Source: Nitrososphaeria archaeon
Lineage (GTDB): Archaea > Thermoproteota > Nitrososphaeria > Conexivisphaerales > DTJL01
Assembly (NCBI GenBank): GCA_029775965.1
Contig: JARVJU010000005.1
Location: 27,822 to 91,821, forward strand
Direction: 5' to 3'
Length of the DNA: 64,000 nucleotides
Shown in pieces: positions 26,368 to 35,350 of the stretch. Made by a program: the position numbers and the translations under genes. Numbering within the stretch: the stretch's first letter is position 1; every line of letters starts with the position of its first letter. Under the pieces are notes generated by a model. The model was not told the DNA's origin. It ran no database searches and was given only the letters and a program-made list of their open reading frames with translations.

Positions 26368-26661
26368 TTGAAGGATTACAAGAAGTTTGTCATATGGGCA
26401 GACTATTTTGACTCATCGGTAACAAGGAAGCAGGGAAGAAGAGTTCCTTTCCATTCTGCTGTCAGGTCTCCAACTTTGAATGATTTAGCTGAAGCGGCAA
26501 GAAGACTGGGTTTTGAACCCGAGCAGCAGCCTGCCAGACGCCCGTCAAGGACTCACGCTATTGGATATATACAGATTGTAAAAAAGGGTAAGAAGTCCGA
26601 AGTCATAAAGTTAATTGCGAAGGAACTGGCGAAAAGGCAAACTGAAAGCAAGAGGACATGA
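26368..26661 (+). CDS. srp19: Signal recognition particle protein SRP19
   Basis: Binds the tips of SRP RNA helices 6 and 8 and promotes SRP54 loading for co-translational targeting. The family start KKFVIWADYFDSSVTRKQGR and the conserved GRRVPFHSAVRSPTLNDL are present, and HAIGYIQIVKKGKKSEVIK closes the fold. 97 residues, normal. The start is TTG, 7 bases after S8e, so the two are co-transcribed. Lys/Arg-rich throughout, as expected for an RNA-binding protein. Confidence 0.95.
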   Translation: MKDYKKFVIWADYFDSSVTRKQGRRVPFHSAVRSPTLNDLAEAARRLGFEPEQQPARRPSRTHAIGYIQIVKKGKKSEVIKLIAKELAKRQTESKRT

Positions 26662-26706
26662 GACGCCAAGCCATAAGATTAATTACTTTGCATCTTGAAT
26701 CTTAGC

Positions 26707-26934
26707 ATGTTGCGAGAAGTGGGTGTGCTGATAAGACAAGCAAGGAGCGGAAAACTGATAGTAAGGTTAAAAGGAGATGCAAAGGCAGGCGAAGTTCTAT
26801 TTGATTCTGACGGAAGAGCTGTAGGTAAGGTAACGGAGGTCTTTGGACCTATCAGGTCTCCTTACGCCTCACTTGAACCTCTGACTGATAAGGTAGCAAG
26901 AGTGATAGGTGAGAAGGTGTATCTCAAAAATTGA
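26707..26934 (+). CDS. gar1: H/ACA RNP protein Gar1-like
   Basis: Subunit of the H/ACA guide RNP that assists Cbf5 in RNA pseudouridylation. This is a small beta-barrel with VGVLIRQARSGKLIVRL at the start, VLFDSDGRAVGKVTEVFGPI as the core signature (G-x-V-x-E-x-FGP), and SPYASLEPLT. About 75 residues. An upstream TTG (26695) is in frame, but the ATG gives the usual N terminus. Its stop overlaps the TTG of the TFB gene. Confidence 0.92.
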   Translation: MLREVGVLIRQARSGKLIVRLKGDAKAGEVLFDSDGRAVGKVTEVFGPIRSPYASLEPLTDKVARVIGEKVYLKN

Positions 26935-27887
26935 AAGAACACGGAGCTTTTCCAGACAGGTGTCCCTACTGCTCTTCTCCTATAATAGGGGATAGAGAGA
27001 CTGGAGAGCTTGTCTGCCCTACATGCGGTGCTGTGCTGGAGGAGTCTCTGGAATTTGAAGGACCGGAGTGGAAGGCAATAGACCCTGAAGATAAGCTCAG
27101 AAAGAGCAGGGCAGGCCCTCCGCTAACCTACACGCAGCACGATTTTGGTCTTACAACGTCAATAGATACGAGCGGAACTGATTTTCAGGGTAATAGACTA
27201 AATGGTGATGGTAGAGCAAATGCTGCTAGGATGAATATGTGGCATTCCCGCATGAGAACTGTGGACAGCAAGGAAAGGTCGATGGCGAACGTACTGCAAA
27301 AGATCTCCGACATAGCAAAGAGCTTGAATCTACCACCTAATGTTGTGGAAACGGCTGCGTATAACTTCCGGCAGTATGCAAAGGATGGGCAAACGAAGGG
27401 TCGTTCAGCTGTAGTCCTCGCTGCAGCAATGTTATATCTTTCATGTAAGCAATGTGATGTAAACAGGAGTCTTGCAGAGATAGCACAGAAATCAGGACTT
27501 GAGAGAAAAGTCGTCGGGAAGTATTATCGTCAGATAGTTAGAGGTATGGAATTGGAGCATGTACCCTCAGCTTCTATGGCGAATCATATAGCTAAACTAT
27601 CGAATATACTAGGCATATCACCGAGGGTCGAGAGGCTTGCTGCAGAGCTTAGCGGCATGGTGTCCGAAGCTCCTATAGGAAGCGGAAAATCGCCTGCAGG
27701 ATTAGCAGCTGCTTATATCTACATAGCATCCACACTCCTGAACGAACATATCCAGCAAAGAAAGATATCCGAAAATGCAAACATAACAGAGGTAACAATA
27801 AGAAAAAGGTGCAGGGAGATATTTGACAGCTATGATGTTATAGTAGCTCTTAAGCCGAAGAGATCCAGTCAAGGCAAAAATAAGTAG
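26931..27887 (+). CDS. tfb: Transcription initiation factor B (TFB)
   Basis: TFIIB homologue that binds TBP-DNA and recruits RNA polymerase. It has a zinc ribbon (CPYCSSPIIG then CPTCGAVLEES, residues about 8-35), the B-reader/linker region (KSRAGPPLTYTQHDFGLTT) and two cyclin folds (about 105-205 and 210-305; GRSAVVLAAAMLYLSCKQC, SPAGLAAAYIYIAST). 318 residues, normal. The start is TTG overlapping the gar1 stop. Co-transcribed with ribosomal, SRP and rRNA-modification genes and next to a TFE-beta-like gene. Confidence 0.96.
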   Translation: MKEHGAFPDRCPYCSSPIIGDRETGELVCPTCGAVLEESLEFEGPEWKAIDPEDKLRKSRAGPPLTYTQHDFGLTTSIDTSGTDFQGNRLNGDGRANAARMNMWHSRMRTVDSKERSMANVLQKISDIAKSLNLPPNVVETAAYNFRQYAKDGQTKGRSAVVLAAAMLYLSCKQCDVNRSLAEIAQKSGLERKVVGKYYRQIVRGMELEHVPSASMANHIAKLSNILGISPRVERLAAELSGMVSEAPIGSGKSPAGLAAAYIYIASTLLNEHIQQRKISENANITEVTIRKRCREIFDSYDVIVALKPKRSSQGKNK

Positions 27888-27924
27888 GAAACGGTTTTAA
27901 GTTTCTAAAATTTTTTATACAGGT

Positions 27925-28329
27925 ATGTCAGAAAACGCTAAAGTGTTGGCAGAAGCAGAAGAAGATCTTATCAGTAAGGTCTACAGACTTGTTATCGAAA
28001 GCGGCGATGATGGAATACTCCAGAGCGAGCTCTGGAAGGTTCTCGGACTTACAAGCAGAGATGGTTCGAGGATAGCTTCCCGTCTCGAGAAGAGGAAACT
28101 GATAAAGAGGGAGAGAGTTCTGGAAAGAGGAAGGTGGACCTATAAGCTTCTTCCTTTGGTTATACCTATCGATACAAGTAGCATTGAAGATGCTCCATGT
28201 ATAAGATGTGCAGATGAAGAGAGGTGTGCACTTGACAGCTCTGTCAGCCCCCTAACATGTAGACTTCTCGAAGACTGGGTGTTGACAGAATACAGGCAGG
28301 CACGTCAGAATGCGCCTTCAGCAGGCTAG
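27925..28329 (+). CDS. TFE-beta-like winged-helix Fe-S transcription factor
   Basis: Winged-helix protein (about residues 15-90; DGILQSELWKVLGLTSRDGS, KRKLIKRERVLERGRWTYKL) with a C-terminal four-cysteine cluster: CIRCADEERCALDSS and LTCRLLEDWV. This is the arrangement of archaeal TFE-beta/RPC39-type factors, in which a cubane Fe-S cluster is bound and the protein pairs with TFE-alpha to open promoter DNA. 134 residues. It follows tfb by 37 bases, fitting a role in initiation. The assignment rests on domain order and cysteine spacing; another Fe-S wHTH regulator is the alternative. Confidence 0.75.
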   Translation: MSENAKVLAEAEEDLISKVYRLVIESGDDGILQSELWKVLGLTSRDGSRIASRLEKRKLIKRERVLERGRWTYKLLPLVIPIDTSSIEDAPCIRCADEERCALDSSVSPLTCRLLEDWVLTEYRQARQNAPSAG

Positions 28330-28918
28330 ACGAGACTATTACAGAAGGCTTGCACGGAGAGAAGGATATCCGAGCAGAGCAGCATTCAAGCTGATGCAAC
28401 TCGATGATAAATATAAAATTATCAAAAAAGGGGCTACAATACTTGATATAGGATGCTCTCCCGGGGGATGGTCCAAGGTTGCATGTGAACGAGTAGGTAA
28501 TGCAGGTCTTGTTGTGGGAATAGATATCACTCCTCCAACTTTTAAACACGATAGATTTGTGTTTATAAAATCAGACATAGCTGATGTCTTGCCTGAAAGA
28601 ATAACTGAGTATAGCAAGCAATATGACGTTGCATTATCTGATATATCCCCAAACATCACAGGCATATGGGAGCTGGATAACGGAAGACAGATCGAACTTT
28701 CAAAGATAGCTTTCAGACTTGCCTGCAAAGTCCTGAAGAAAGGAGGATCCTGCATCTTCAAGGCCTTTCAGGGTGAGTTCACAGATGAATTGATATCTGT
28801 ACTGAAGCCTTGTTTTCAGCGTGTTATAATTTCAAAACCTGAAGCAAGCAGAAAACAGAGCAGCGAAATATACCTTGTGTGTCTAAACTTTGTCAATCCT
28901 CCGCCAGAATGGACTTAA
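28310..28918 (+). CDS. rlmE: RlmE/FtsJ-type 23S rRNA ribose methyltransferase
   Basis: 2'-O-methyltransferase of the RrmJ family acting on large-subunit rRNA (or tRNA in related members). The N terminus RRDYYRRLARREGYPSRAAF, catalytic Lys in RAAFKLMQLDDKY, SAM motif TILDIGCSPGGWSKVA, Asp in DVALSDISPN and Lys in SCIFKAFQGE give the K-D-K-E tetrad. 202 residues. It overlaps the preceding gene by 20 bases and ends the operon; the 3' end overlaps convergent trm1 by 26 bases. Confidence 0.95.
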   Translation: MRLQQARRDYYRRLARREGYPSRAAFKLMQLDDKYKIIKKGATILDIGCSPGGWSKVACERVGNAGLVVGIDITPPTFKHDRFVFIKSDIADVLPERITEYSKQYDVALSDISPNITGIWELDNGRQIELSKIAFRLACKVLKKGGSCIFKAFQGEFTDELISVLKPCFQRVIISKPEASRKQSSEIYLVCLNFVNPPPEWT

Positions 28919-30035
28919 TTGTTGTTATGTCAGCATTTGTCTTTACGCCCTGTGGTTCTATACTTGACCTTGCTGCTTGGAACCCTAGGTCACGTAATCT
29001 TCTAATCACATCATCTGGTTTAGGAGAAGTCCTTCCCAGTCTGTCTGCAATATCGGGTAGCCTGTAATAAAGAGGCTGAATCTGAGCTTCATTCCTAGCT
29101 AGGTCGAACATTCTGATATACTTTGAAAATGATTTCTCAGCAAAGGAGACCATTGAAGTTATGAATTCTTTATCAAAAAGCTGTCCTAACCAAACTGGAC
29201 CGGTTATTTCCATATTTTTACCACAAACATTGCACTTCCTATCGATTGTTTCACCAATCTGCCTATTTAGACATGAGGAGCAATAAGATATATAGCCGAA
29301 GTTATGCACTTGACTATTAGCTTTTGTGGCTGATCTTGCAAGTATAAGATAGGAGCGCATGTAGTGCATGTAGGTGTGCGTGAATACAGGTATTGCAGCC
29401 ATATCTAAAGACATAGCTCTTCTAATCACCATACCAGTAAGTAGCCTCAATGCTACTTCTTTCGAGCAGTCTGCTCTGATGCTTTTTGCAAAGTATCTTC
29501 TGAATGCAACATCTTTGTAAACGCCAGAAAGAGCTGCGGTATCAGTTGCAGTTAGCGAAAGAAGACCCCCATCCTTTAATGCCCGAATTGCAGATTCAAC
29601 ATAAGAGGTTGGAGAGCCAAAAGGGTCTATGTCAATGATATCAGCTCTAAGCTCCCTTTTAGACCTTAAGGCGAGAAATGAGTTAGCCTCGTCATTGTTC
29701 ACTTCTAGCCTGTCAGCAATACCGTTTAACCGAGCTGTAGCTTTGGCAGCTTCCAAAGCAGTAGGATTGAGGTCGTTGATTATAGCATTTGATACACCAT
29801 CACCTTCAACTAGAGTTCTGATTGCTTTGGCTCCGACACCTGCAAGCGGGTCAAGAAGGGTAGTTCTTCCTTTACCTGAATAGGAGGAATATGCTATGAC
29901 TGCTATATCCCTGACCATTCTTCCCTTAGGATTGAAGAAAGCTGGTACTGAAGGGGGTGATGACGTTGTAAGACTTTCATCTGGAACAACAAGAATGGTA
30001 TTTCCTTCCCTGTATTCACTGAATCCGTTTGGCAT
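28893..30035 (-). CDS. trm1: tRNA (guanine26-N2)-dimethyltransferase Trm1
   Basis: Adds two methyl groups to G26 of tRNA. The N terminus ends its first block with FFNPKGRMVRDIAV, SAM motif TLLDPLAGVGAKAIRTL, substrate motif DIIDIDPFGSPTSYVESAI, and a C-terminal Cys cluster (CSSCLNRQIG, CNVCGKNM). 380 residues, full length. It is divergent from the THEP1 gene with 73 bases between them and overlaps rlmE at its 3' end. Confidence 0.95.
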   Translation of the reverse strand: MPNGFSEYREGNTILVVPDESLTTSSPPSVPAFFNPKGRMVRDIAVIAYSSYSGKGRTTLLDPLAGVGAKAIRTLVEGDGVSNAIINDLNPTALEAAKATARLNGIADRLEVNNDEANSFLALRSKRELRADIIDIDPFGSPTSYVESAIRALKDGGLLSLTATDTAALSGVYKDVAFRRYFAKSIRADCSKEVALRLLTGMVIRRAMSLDMAAIPVFTHTYMHYMRSYLILARSATKANSQVHNFGYISYCSSCLNRQIGETIDRKCNVCGKNMEITGPVWLGQLFDKEFITSMVSFAEKSFSKYIRMFDLARNEAQIQPLYYRLPDIADRLGRTSPKPDDVIRRLRDLGFQAARSSIEPQGVKTNADITTIKSILAED

Positions 30036-30108
30036 ATCATTATATCTAATGTAGGTATAATTAATCTAGATGCCAAGCTTATAGAATAGAGTTACGAAGC
30101 TTAATCCG

Positions 30109-30657
30109 TTGGCTCCAAGAATGCTGCTACTCACAGGTATGCCAGCTGTAGGTAAAACAACTATAGTAAGCAGATTAGTTCAACAGCTTAGAAATTACGG
30201 AATCTCAGTTGGAGGTATTTACTCGATAGAAAGGAGGATAGAAGGTAAGAGAGCAGGTTTTGTCATGATCGACCTAATGACAGGAAGCAGGCAGGATCTT
30301 GCAGCGCAGCATGGAGAAGGGCCAAAAATGGGAAAGTACAGAGTGAACCTGAAGGCTCTGGAAGAGTTTGCTGTTAAAGCCATTGACCAGGCTATGCAGT
30401 ATGCAGATGTAGTCATAATAGACGAGGTTGGTCCGATGGAGCTTATGAGTCCTGGGTTCAGAAGGGCTGTAGAGAGGCTTGAGCAGTCTGCAAAAGCGTC
30501 TGTTCTTGTTGTGCATGCCAGACTAAAGGATCCCCTGATTTTGAATCTGAAGAATAAAGAGTACTCAGAGCTCTTCGAGGTGACACTGCAGAACAGGGAT
30601 GAGCTACCAGCTATTTTAAAAGAAAAGATATTGAAGGTGCTGGCTATTGGTAAATAG
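30109..30657 (+). CDS. THEP1-type nucleoside-triphosphatase
   Basis: Small P-loop NTPase of the THEP1 family. Walker A is LLTGMPAVGKTTIVSRL, Walker B is ADVVIIDEVGPMELMSPGF, with RAGFVMIDLMTGSRQDLA between them, all family hallmarks. Known members hydrolyse ATP and other NTPs slowly; the cellular role is unknown. 182 residues. TTG at 30109 has a TATA-like GCTTATAG about 26-30 bases upstream; ATG 30121 is an alternative. The rnhB start overlaps its 3' end by 11 bases. Confidence 0.9.
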   Translation: MAPRMLLLTGMPAVGKTTIVSRLVQQLRNYGISVGGIYSIERRIEGKRAGFVMIDLMTGSRQDLAAQHGEGPKMGKYRVNLKALEEFAVKAIDQAMQYADVVIIDEVGPMELMSPGFRRAVERLEQSAKASVLVVHARLKDPLILNLKNKEYSELFEVTLQNRDELPAILKEKILKVLAIGK

Positions 30658-31309
30658 CAGACTTATAATCGGGGTTGACGATGCTGGAAGAGGATGCATA
30701 ATGGGGCCTCTTGTTATTGCAGGAATTTCAATACCAGAATACAAAGCCAATTTACTTGCAGGCTACGGTGTGAAGGATTCTAAGCTTCTTAGGCCAGAGC
30801 AGAGAGAAAGATTGTATGATGTTATTATGTCTTTATGCTCTGATGTTTCTGTTGAGATGATACCTGCAGAAAGAATTGACGAATTTGTAAGACATAAGAA
30901 AAAGCATACTAAGCTGAATTACCTCGAGGCGATACATATGGCTAAAGTGATAAACAAACTAGCTGGCGAGGTAGCATACGTTGATGCTTCTGATACAGAT
31001 ATTTCTCTCTTCGCAGAGCAGATCTCTTCTAGCTTAACCAGAAAGATCGGGCTTGTAGCTACACACCATGCTGATAGATTATTCGTGGTTTCCTCAGCAG
31101 CAAGCATTGTGGCCAAGGTTGTAAGGGATAGAGAAATAGAAATGATAAAATCGAAGATAGGGGATTTCGGGTCAGGATATCCTTCAGACCCCAAGACATT
31201 GAGGTTCCTGAGAAATTGGCTAGAAGAGCACGAAGACATTCCTCCCTATTCCAGAAAGACATGGAAGACATGGAAAAGAATTACAGTAACGAAAGGAGAG
31301 CTGGTATGA
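30647..31309 (+). CDS. rnhB: Ribonuclease HII
   Basis: Cleaves the RNA strand of RNA-DNA hybrids and single ribonucleotides in DNA. The catalytic acids are in IIGVDDAGRGCIMGPLVI (here D-D in place of the usual D-E: the first motif reads VDDAGRG, common form VDEAGRG), YVDASDTD and HHADRLFVVSSAASIVAKV. 220 residues with C-terminal SGYPSDPKTLRFL. The start is TTG, within the THEP1 gene; the stop overlaps the MarC ATG. Glu-to-Asp at the DEAGRG position is worth checking but conservative. Confidence 0.93.
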   Translation: MVNSRLIIGVDDAGRGCIMGPLVIAGISIPEYKANLLAGYGVKDSKLLRPEQRERLYDVIMSLCSDVSVEMIPAERIDEFVRHKKKHTKLNYLEAIHMAKVINKLAGEVAYVDASDTDISLFAEQISSSLTRKIGLVATHHADRLFVVSSAASIVAKVVRDREIEMIKSKIGDFGSGYPSDPKTLRFLRNWLEEHEDIPPYSRKTWKTWKRITVTKGELV

Positions 31310-32040
31310 GCCTAGGAGAACAGATAAAATACTGGCTTACACATAGAAGGGGGAAAGTTTTTTGGGCCTCAGTATTACTATCTGTTCTGTTTATTCTTGG
31401 TTCGATTGTAGAAAAGGGTTCGACTTCGAATATTCTCGGAGAATTGACCATAGAACCAGGCCAGATAGTTCTCATGACAGTCCAGCTCTTTGCAATAATA
31501 GATCCCGTTGGTGTTCTGCCTATCTATCTGATGTATGAACAGGATTTGCAATCAGCTCAGAAGACAAAACTCGCAAGGACTGTAGCCACAGCGATGTTTG
31601 CCATTCTCCTCCTTTTTGTCTTCCTAGGCCCGCTCATTTTGGATGCTCTCCACGTAACATTGTACAGCTTCATGCTGGGTGGAGGTGTCATACTCATGGT
31701 CTTAGCTATAGATATGCTTGGCGAAGGCCCAAGGACAAAAACACTAGACGCTGCTGAGGCTGCAGTAGTACCTATTGCAAGTCCTTTGCTCGTTGGTCCA
31801 GGGACGCTAGCAACGATAATGGTATTTGTAGGAACAAGGCCTCTCATAGACGTATTGATCAGCGCAATAATAGTAACTTTTCTGGTTGCTCTAACTCTGA
31901 TCTTCTCATCGTCTATAGCTAAAGTTATGGGTAGAAATGGGCTTAGAGCAGCAAGTAGGCTTTTCGGTATTGTTATAGCCGCAATGGCTGCTCAGCTTAT
32001 CCACGATGCGCTTCTTGGATGGGGTATTCTCCATGCATGA
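31306..32040 (+). CDS. MarC family integral membrane protein
   Basis: Polytopic membrane protein with about six helices. The family signatures are LFAIIDPVGVLPIYLMYE and the later SPLLVGPGTLATIMVFV; between them are LLLFVFLGPLILDAL and FMLGGGVILMVLAIDML. The frame is open upstream into rnhB, but the ATG at 31306 overlaps the rnhB stop as ATGA and gives MSLGEQIKYWL before the first helix. 244 residues. MarC was once linked to antibiotic resistance, later disputed; its transport substrate is unknown. Confidence 0.9.
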   Translation: MSLGEQIKYWLTHRRGKVFWASVLLSVLFILGSIVEKGSTSNILGELTIEPGQIVLMTVQLFAIIDPVGVLPIYLMYEQDLQSAQKTKLARTVATAMFAILLLFVFLGPLILDALHVTLYSFMLGGGVILMVLAIDMLGEGPRTKTLDAAEAAVVPIASPLLVGPGTLATIMVFVGTRPLIDVLISAIIVTFLVALTLIFSSSIAKVMGRNGLRAASRLFGIVIAAMAAQLIHDALLGWGILHA

Positions 32041-32041
32041 A

Positions 32042-33109
32042 TCATCTTTCTCTCTTTCCTTCAACAAATTCCATAAATGCCCTTTTCGCTTCATCATATG
32101 GAAGCTGAAGGGGAGGATGCTTAAAGCAGTAGCTTGATAAGCTGACAAGGGGGCCGGAAAGTCCTCTTTCAAGGGCTATCTTTGTCCCTCTTATTGCGTC
32201 AATCATTATTCCACCACTGTCTGGAGCATCGACTACATGCAGTTTCGCCTCAATTGTTACAGGTGTATTACCAAAATATCTTCCTTTTATCCAGATATAG
32301 CATATTTTATCATTTTTTAGAAATTCAACATAATCACTTGGTCCAATTCTTGTAGGAACGCTATACGGAGTCATTGCCCTTACTGCGCTTGTCTTGCTTT
32401 CCCTTTTATCTGCAAGTCTCTGCTCTTCAAGCATATTAAGAAAGTCCGTATCTCCCCCTATGTTGAGCTGATACGTCTGATCTATCTTTGCGCCTCTATC
32501 ATGTAATAATTTTATCAGTGTCTTGTGAAGTACAGTCGCACCTATCTGACTCATAACATCATCCCCAGCAACAGGTAAAGACGCTTTATCGAATCTATCC
32601 GCCCAGGCCTTGTTGCTCGCAATAAACACAGGCATCGCATTCACGAATGCAACACCTGCTTTTATCGCCTGCTCAGCATACCACTGGACAGCTTTAGTAC
32701 TACCCACAGGCAGATAGTTCACTAGTATCTCTGTTTCTGTCTCCTTCAGCTCCTTTGCAACATCCACAGAGGGTTGATCCGACTCCTTTATGACACCTGA
32801 AAGATACTTGCCAAGCCCATCTATTACAGGTCCCTTCTTTACCTTTACACCTATCTTCTGAACATCGAAGAATTTTGGTGTATTATTAAGCCCGCTGAAT
32901 ATTGCGTCCGCAAGATCTTTGCCAACTTTTTCCTTATCAACGTCAAAGGCAGCAACGAAGTCAATATCAGAAGGGGTTATACCGCCGAGCGAATAGCTGA
33001 GCAGTCCTATTGCTTCATCTTGAGGTAATTTTGAATAATATTTTGTCCCCTGAATTAAAGCAGAAGCGCAGTTCCCTATCCCTGCTAAAGCGACCTTTAC
33101 CTTTGCCAT
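32042..33109 (-). CDS. ino1: Inositol-1-phosphate synthase (archaeal type)
   Basis: NAD-dependent cyclisation of glucose-6-phosphate to myo-inositol-1-phosphate, the first step to inositol phospholipids, the usual polar head groups of archaea. The Rossmann start is KVALAGIGNCASALIQGTKY; DFVAAFDVDKEKVGKDLADA, VNYLPVGSTKAVQWYAEQA, FVNAMPVFIAS and LPVAGDDVMSQIGATVLHKT follow the family. 355 residues. A TATA-like TTTATATCG lies about 26 bases before the ATG, consistent with a leaderless transcript. Confidence 0.93.
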   Translation of the reverse strand: MAKVKVALAGIGNCASALIQGTKYYSKLPQDEAIGLLSYSLGGITPSDIDFVAAFDVDKEKVGKDLADAIFSGLNNTPKFFDVQKIGVKVKKGPVIDGLGKYLSGVIKESDQPSVDVAKELKETETEILVNYLPVGSTKAVQWYAEQAIKAGVAFVNAMPVFIASNKAWADRFDKASLPVAGDDVMSQIGATVLHKTLIKLLHDRGAKIDQTYQLNIGGDTDFLNMLEEQRLADKRESKTSAVRAMTPYSVPTRIGPSDYVEFLKNDKICYIWIKGRYFGNTPVTIEAKLHVVDAPDSGGIMIDAIRGTKIALERGLSGPLVSLSSYCFKHPPLQLPYDEAKRAFMEFVEGKRER

Positions 33110-33150
33110 GGAGTTTTATCCAGATAAAAGTCGATATAAAAGTATATCTT

Positions 33151-33822
33151 CTAAGCCGGACCCTGCTTCAGCCTGATCAGCTTGGCAAAATACTTACCAT
33201 GGTCGTCTGTTCTATTAGTAAAGGCCCATTCATTGGGTTTCTGTGGATTATACTTTACAAAGTTCTTCTGAGGATCGGAAGATATCTTGACAAAGAAGTA
33301 AAGATCACTCCCTTCTGAATCCCCTATATGAACGAATATACCTAGATATGATTGATTGTCAGCAGTAGATAGGTAAAGAGGAGCTGGTGATTCGTCCAGA
33401 AGCATGCGGTAGGGACTTAGTTTCAGTAGTCCTATAACATCAGACAACTCCATTTGACTAGCTAAAGATGACGCCGCAAGGTTATTATTCAGAGCCTTTT
33501 TGAATGAATCAGGTACTTTTCTTATATGGAGGATTGGAGAATAAAGATTCCTCGCATCGGAAGCATCATCAGAAAAATTGACCTCCTCTGATTCTCCTTC
33601 AAGTCTGTATCTTAGAAAATGGTCTATCTTCTTGCTTCTAGCGAAGAAGAAGACCGGAGAATCGCCAAGCTGCTCAGTATGAACAGATAGGACGAAGCTA
33701 CCATCATCATCTTCTATTCCAAATATGGGTTTAGGGACTCTTTCAAAAGCGCACGCCAGTCTTCCTAGGTCGCTTAGAGAACTTAGCTCTCTGAATACAG
33801 GTTTCACTTTTAAGTCTTGCAT
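33151..33822 (-). CDS. Uncharacterised protein, 223 residues
   Basis: I do not recognise this protein. It is a soluble alpha/beta sequence without signal peptide or membrane segments, with an aromatic-rich stretch (SPVFFFARSKKIDHFLRY), a middle block RMLLDESPAPLYLS and an end with NEWAFTNRTDDHGKYFAKLI. A TATA-like TTATTTAAG at 33844-33852 is about 26 bases before the ATG at 33822, so that start is chosen over the codon at 33837. It lies 42 bases upstream of ino1, which has its own promoter. No functional guess is justified. Confidence 0.65.
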   Translation of the reverse strand: MQDLKVKPVFRELSSLSDLGRLACAFERVPKPIFGIEDDDGSFVLSVHTEQLGDSPVFFFARSKKIDHFLRYRLEGESEEVNFSDDASDARNLYSPILHIRKVPDSFKKALNNNLAASSLASQMELSDVIGLLKLSPYRMLLDESPAPLYLSTADNQSYLGIFVHIGDSEGSDLYFFVKISSDPQKNFVKYNPQKPNEWAFTNRTDDHGKYFAKLIRLKQGPA

Positions 33823-33837
33823 GTTTTTAACGTACAT

Positions 33838-34171
33838 AGCACCTTATTTAAGCAGTTTCATATCTTCCATCGAATATTCCTATGTCACACAAATCTTTGC
33901 AGTAGGCATTCTGCAAGGAATTAGATGCTCTGGAAAAATATACAGCTATAGGATGTAGTCTGAACAAAGCGAAGATGAGAGAATGCTTGACAAAAACAAG
34001 CATCCTGCATAGCTGCCAAGCAAATTCTGGGGTAGACTGCATTTTGACCGTTTAAAGATAGAGAAAGCTGAGACACTGCTAAAACTGATTATCGTATGGA
34101 ATATATTCATCCGATATTCTGATCACCTAGTAATGCTTTTCTAAATCTGCTGTGAAAATGTACAGCTCAAT
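33838..34171. other. Intergenic region, nothing recognised
   Basis: About 330 bases between the uncharacterised gene and the cis-prenyltransferase gene. Apart from the TATA-like box at 33844-33852 I see no promoter, hairpin or repeat. A 64-codon minus-strand frame here lacks coding features and is treated as chance. Confidence 0.5.
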
Positions 34172-34972
34172 TCATCTTCCGAATCGTCTCTGTCTTTGCT
34201 GATATGTTCTTATAGCTCTTAGGAAGTCCAGCTTTCTAAATCCAGGCCAGTATACATCCATAAACACAAGTTCGCTGTAGGCAGACTGCCAAAGCAGAAA
34301 TCCACTAAGCCTTACTTCGCCAGAAGTTCTTATGATAAGATCCGGGTCCGGGTCTGGAAGAAACGAAGTGAAAAGATAGCTTGAGAATTTCTGTTCGTCA
34401 ATCTCTAGTGGATCTAGCTTCCCTTGCGAAACCTCAGCAGCTATCTTTTTCACTGCCTGCAAAATCTCCATCCTTCCTCCATATGCTACTGCAAAGTTTA
34501 GGTACAGGTCATTGTAGTTGACAGATTCTTGCTCCAGTTTTACGAGTCTGTTTCTTATCTCTTCTGGCAAAAGCTCAAGATTTCCAAGTGCTTTGACTCT
34601 GACCTTATGTTTATGAACATAACCTCCGTTCAGTAGTTTATCCAGCTTTTGCCCCATGACAGAGTATATTGCATCCAAGTCCTCTTTTGGTCTACCTAAA
34701 TTCTCGGTAGAGAGTGCATATAGAGTAAGAGAATTTATTCCATATTCTAGGCACCATTCAAGTAGATTTTCAACTCTATCTGCTCCAAAGACGTACCCCA
34801 TCCATGTGGGATACTCTCTCTCACCCGCCCATCTTCTGTTGCCATCAAGTATAACTCCTATATGCTTTGGCATTGTGCCTCCCCTGATCTCCCGCTGCAG
34901 AATGTATGTGTAGAGACGGTAAACACCGATATACTTCAGCATTACAGATAAGATGCTATTCATCTTGCTCAA
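34172..34972 (-). CDS. uppS: cis-Prenyltransferase (undecaprenyl/dolichyl diphosphate synthase type)
   Basis: Elongates isoprenoid diphosphates with cis double bonds to make the long polyprenyl carrier of glycan synthesis. The signature HIGVILDGNRRWAGE is near residues 38-52, with SLTLYALSTENLGRPKEDL, LNFAVAYGGRMEIL and the C-terminal PDLIIRTSGEVRLSGFLLWQ. 266 residues. The 30-residue N-terminal stretch before MPKHIG resembles the helical lead of archaeal homologues, so the long start is kept. Possible partner of the MurG-like glycosyltransferase elsewhere in the window (inference). Confidence 0.94.
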   Translation of the reverse strand: MSKMNSILSVMLKYIGVYRLYTYILQREIRGGTMPKHIGVILDGNRRWAGEREYPTWMGYVFGADRVENLLEWCLEYGINSLTLYALSTENLGRPKEDLDAIYSVMGQKLDKLLNGGYVHKHKVRVKALGNLELLPEEIRNRLVKLEQESVNYNDLYLNFAVAYGGRMEILQAVKKIAAEVSQGKLDPLEIDEQKFSSYLFTSFLPDPDPDLIIRTSGEVRLSGFLLWQSAYSELVFMDVYWPGFRKLDFLRAIRTYQQRQRRFGR

Positions 34973-35350
34973 AGTGCATCAACTTCCAGCAACATAATTT
35001 CTTTATTGAGAATCGTTCGCACATTGCAAAAATACTCAGTATCAAACGGACTATAAACCAACATTTTCACACTTATTTTCATATCTGTTATTTCCTCTTA
35101 ACAGCTAGAGTCAAAAGACAATTCCCATTCTTTCCAGGTTGTGCTAACTTTATCATGTGTTGGCTGGAGAAATTATTTGCTGACCGAGATTTCTGCAAAT
35201 GCATAAAAGGTAAGTGGCAAGAAACCTTACATTTAAGATTTATGTGATGAATTTGTTCGATAAAATATATGCAGATCATCTGGTATATTTTCAACATATC
35301 TTATTATGCCTCTGCGGGAATGACAATACTAGAGAAGGCAAGGATATGCT
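34973..35350. other. Intergenic region, nothing recognised
   Basis: About 380 bases between the prenyltransferase and DUF373 genes. The sequence is AT-rich with short frames on both strands that lack coding character. I found no tRNA, repeat or clear hairpin. Confidence 0.5.

Noticed and set aside
30660..30700. RNase HII with DDAGRG instead of DEAGRG as an inactive enzyme
   Set aside because: Asp for Glu is conservative and the other catalytic acids are present; noted in the gene entry only.
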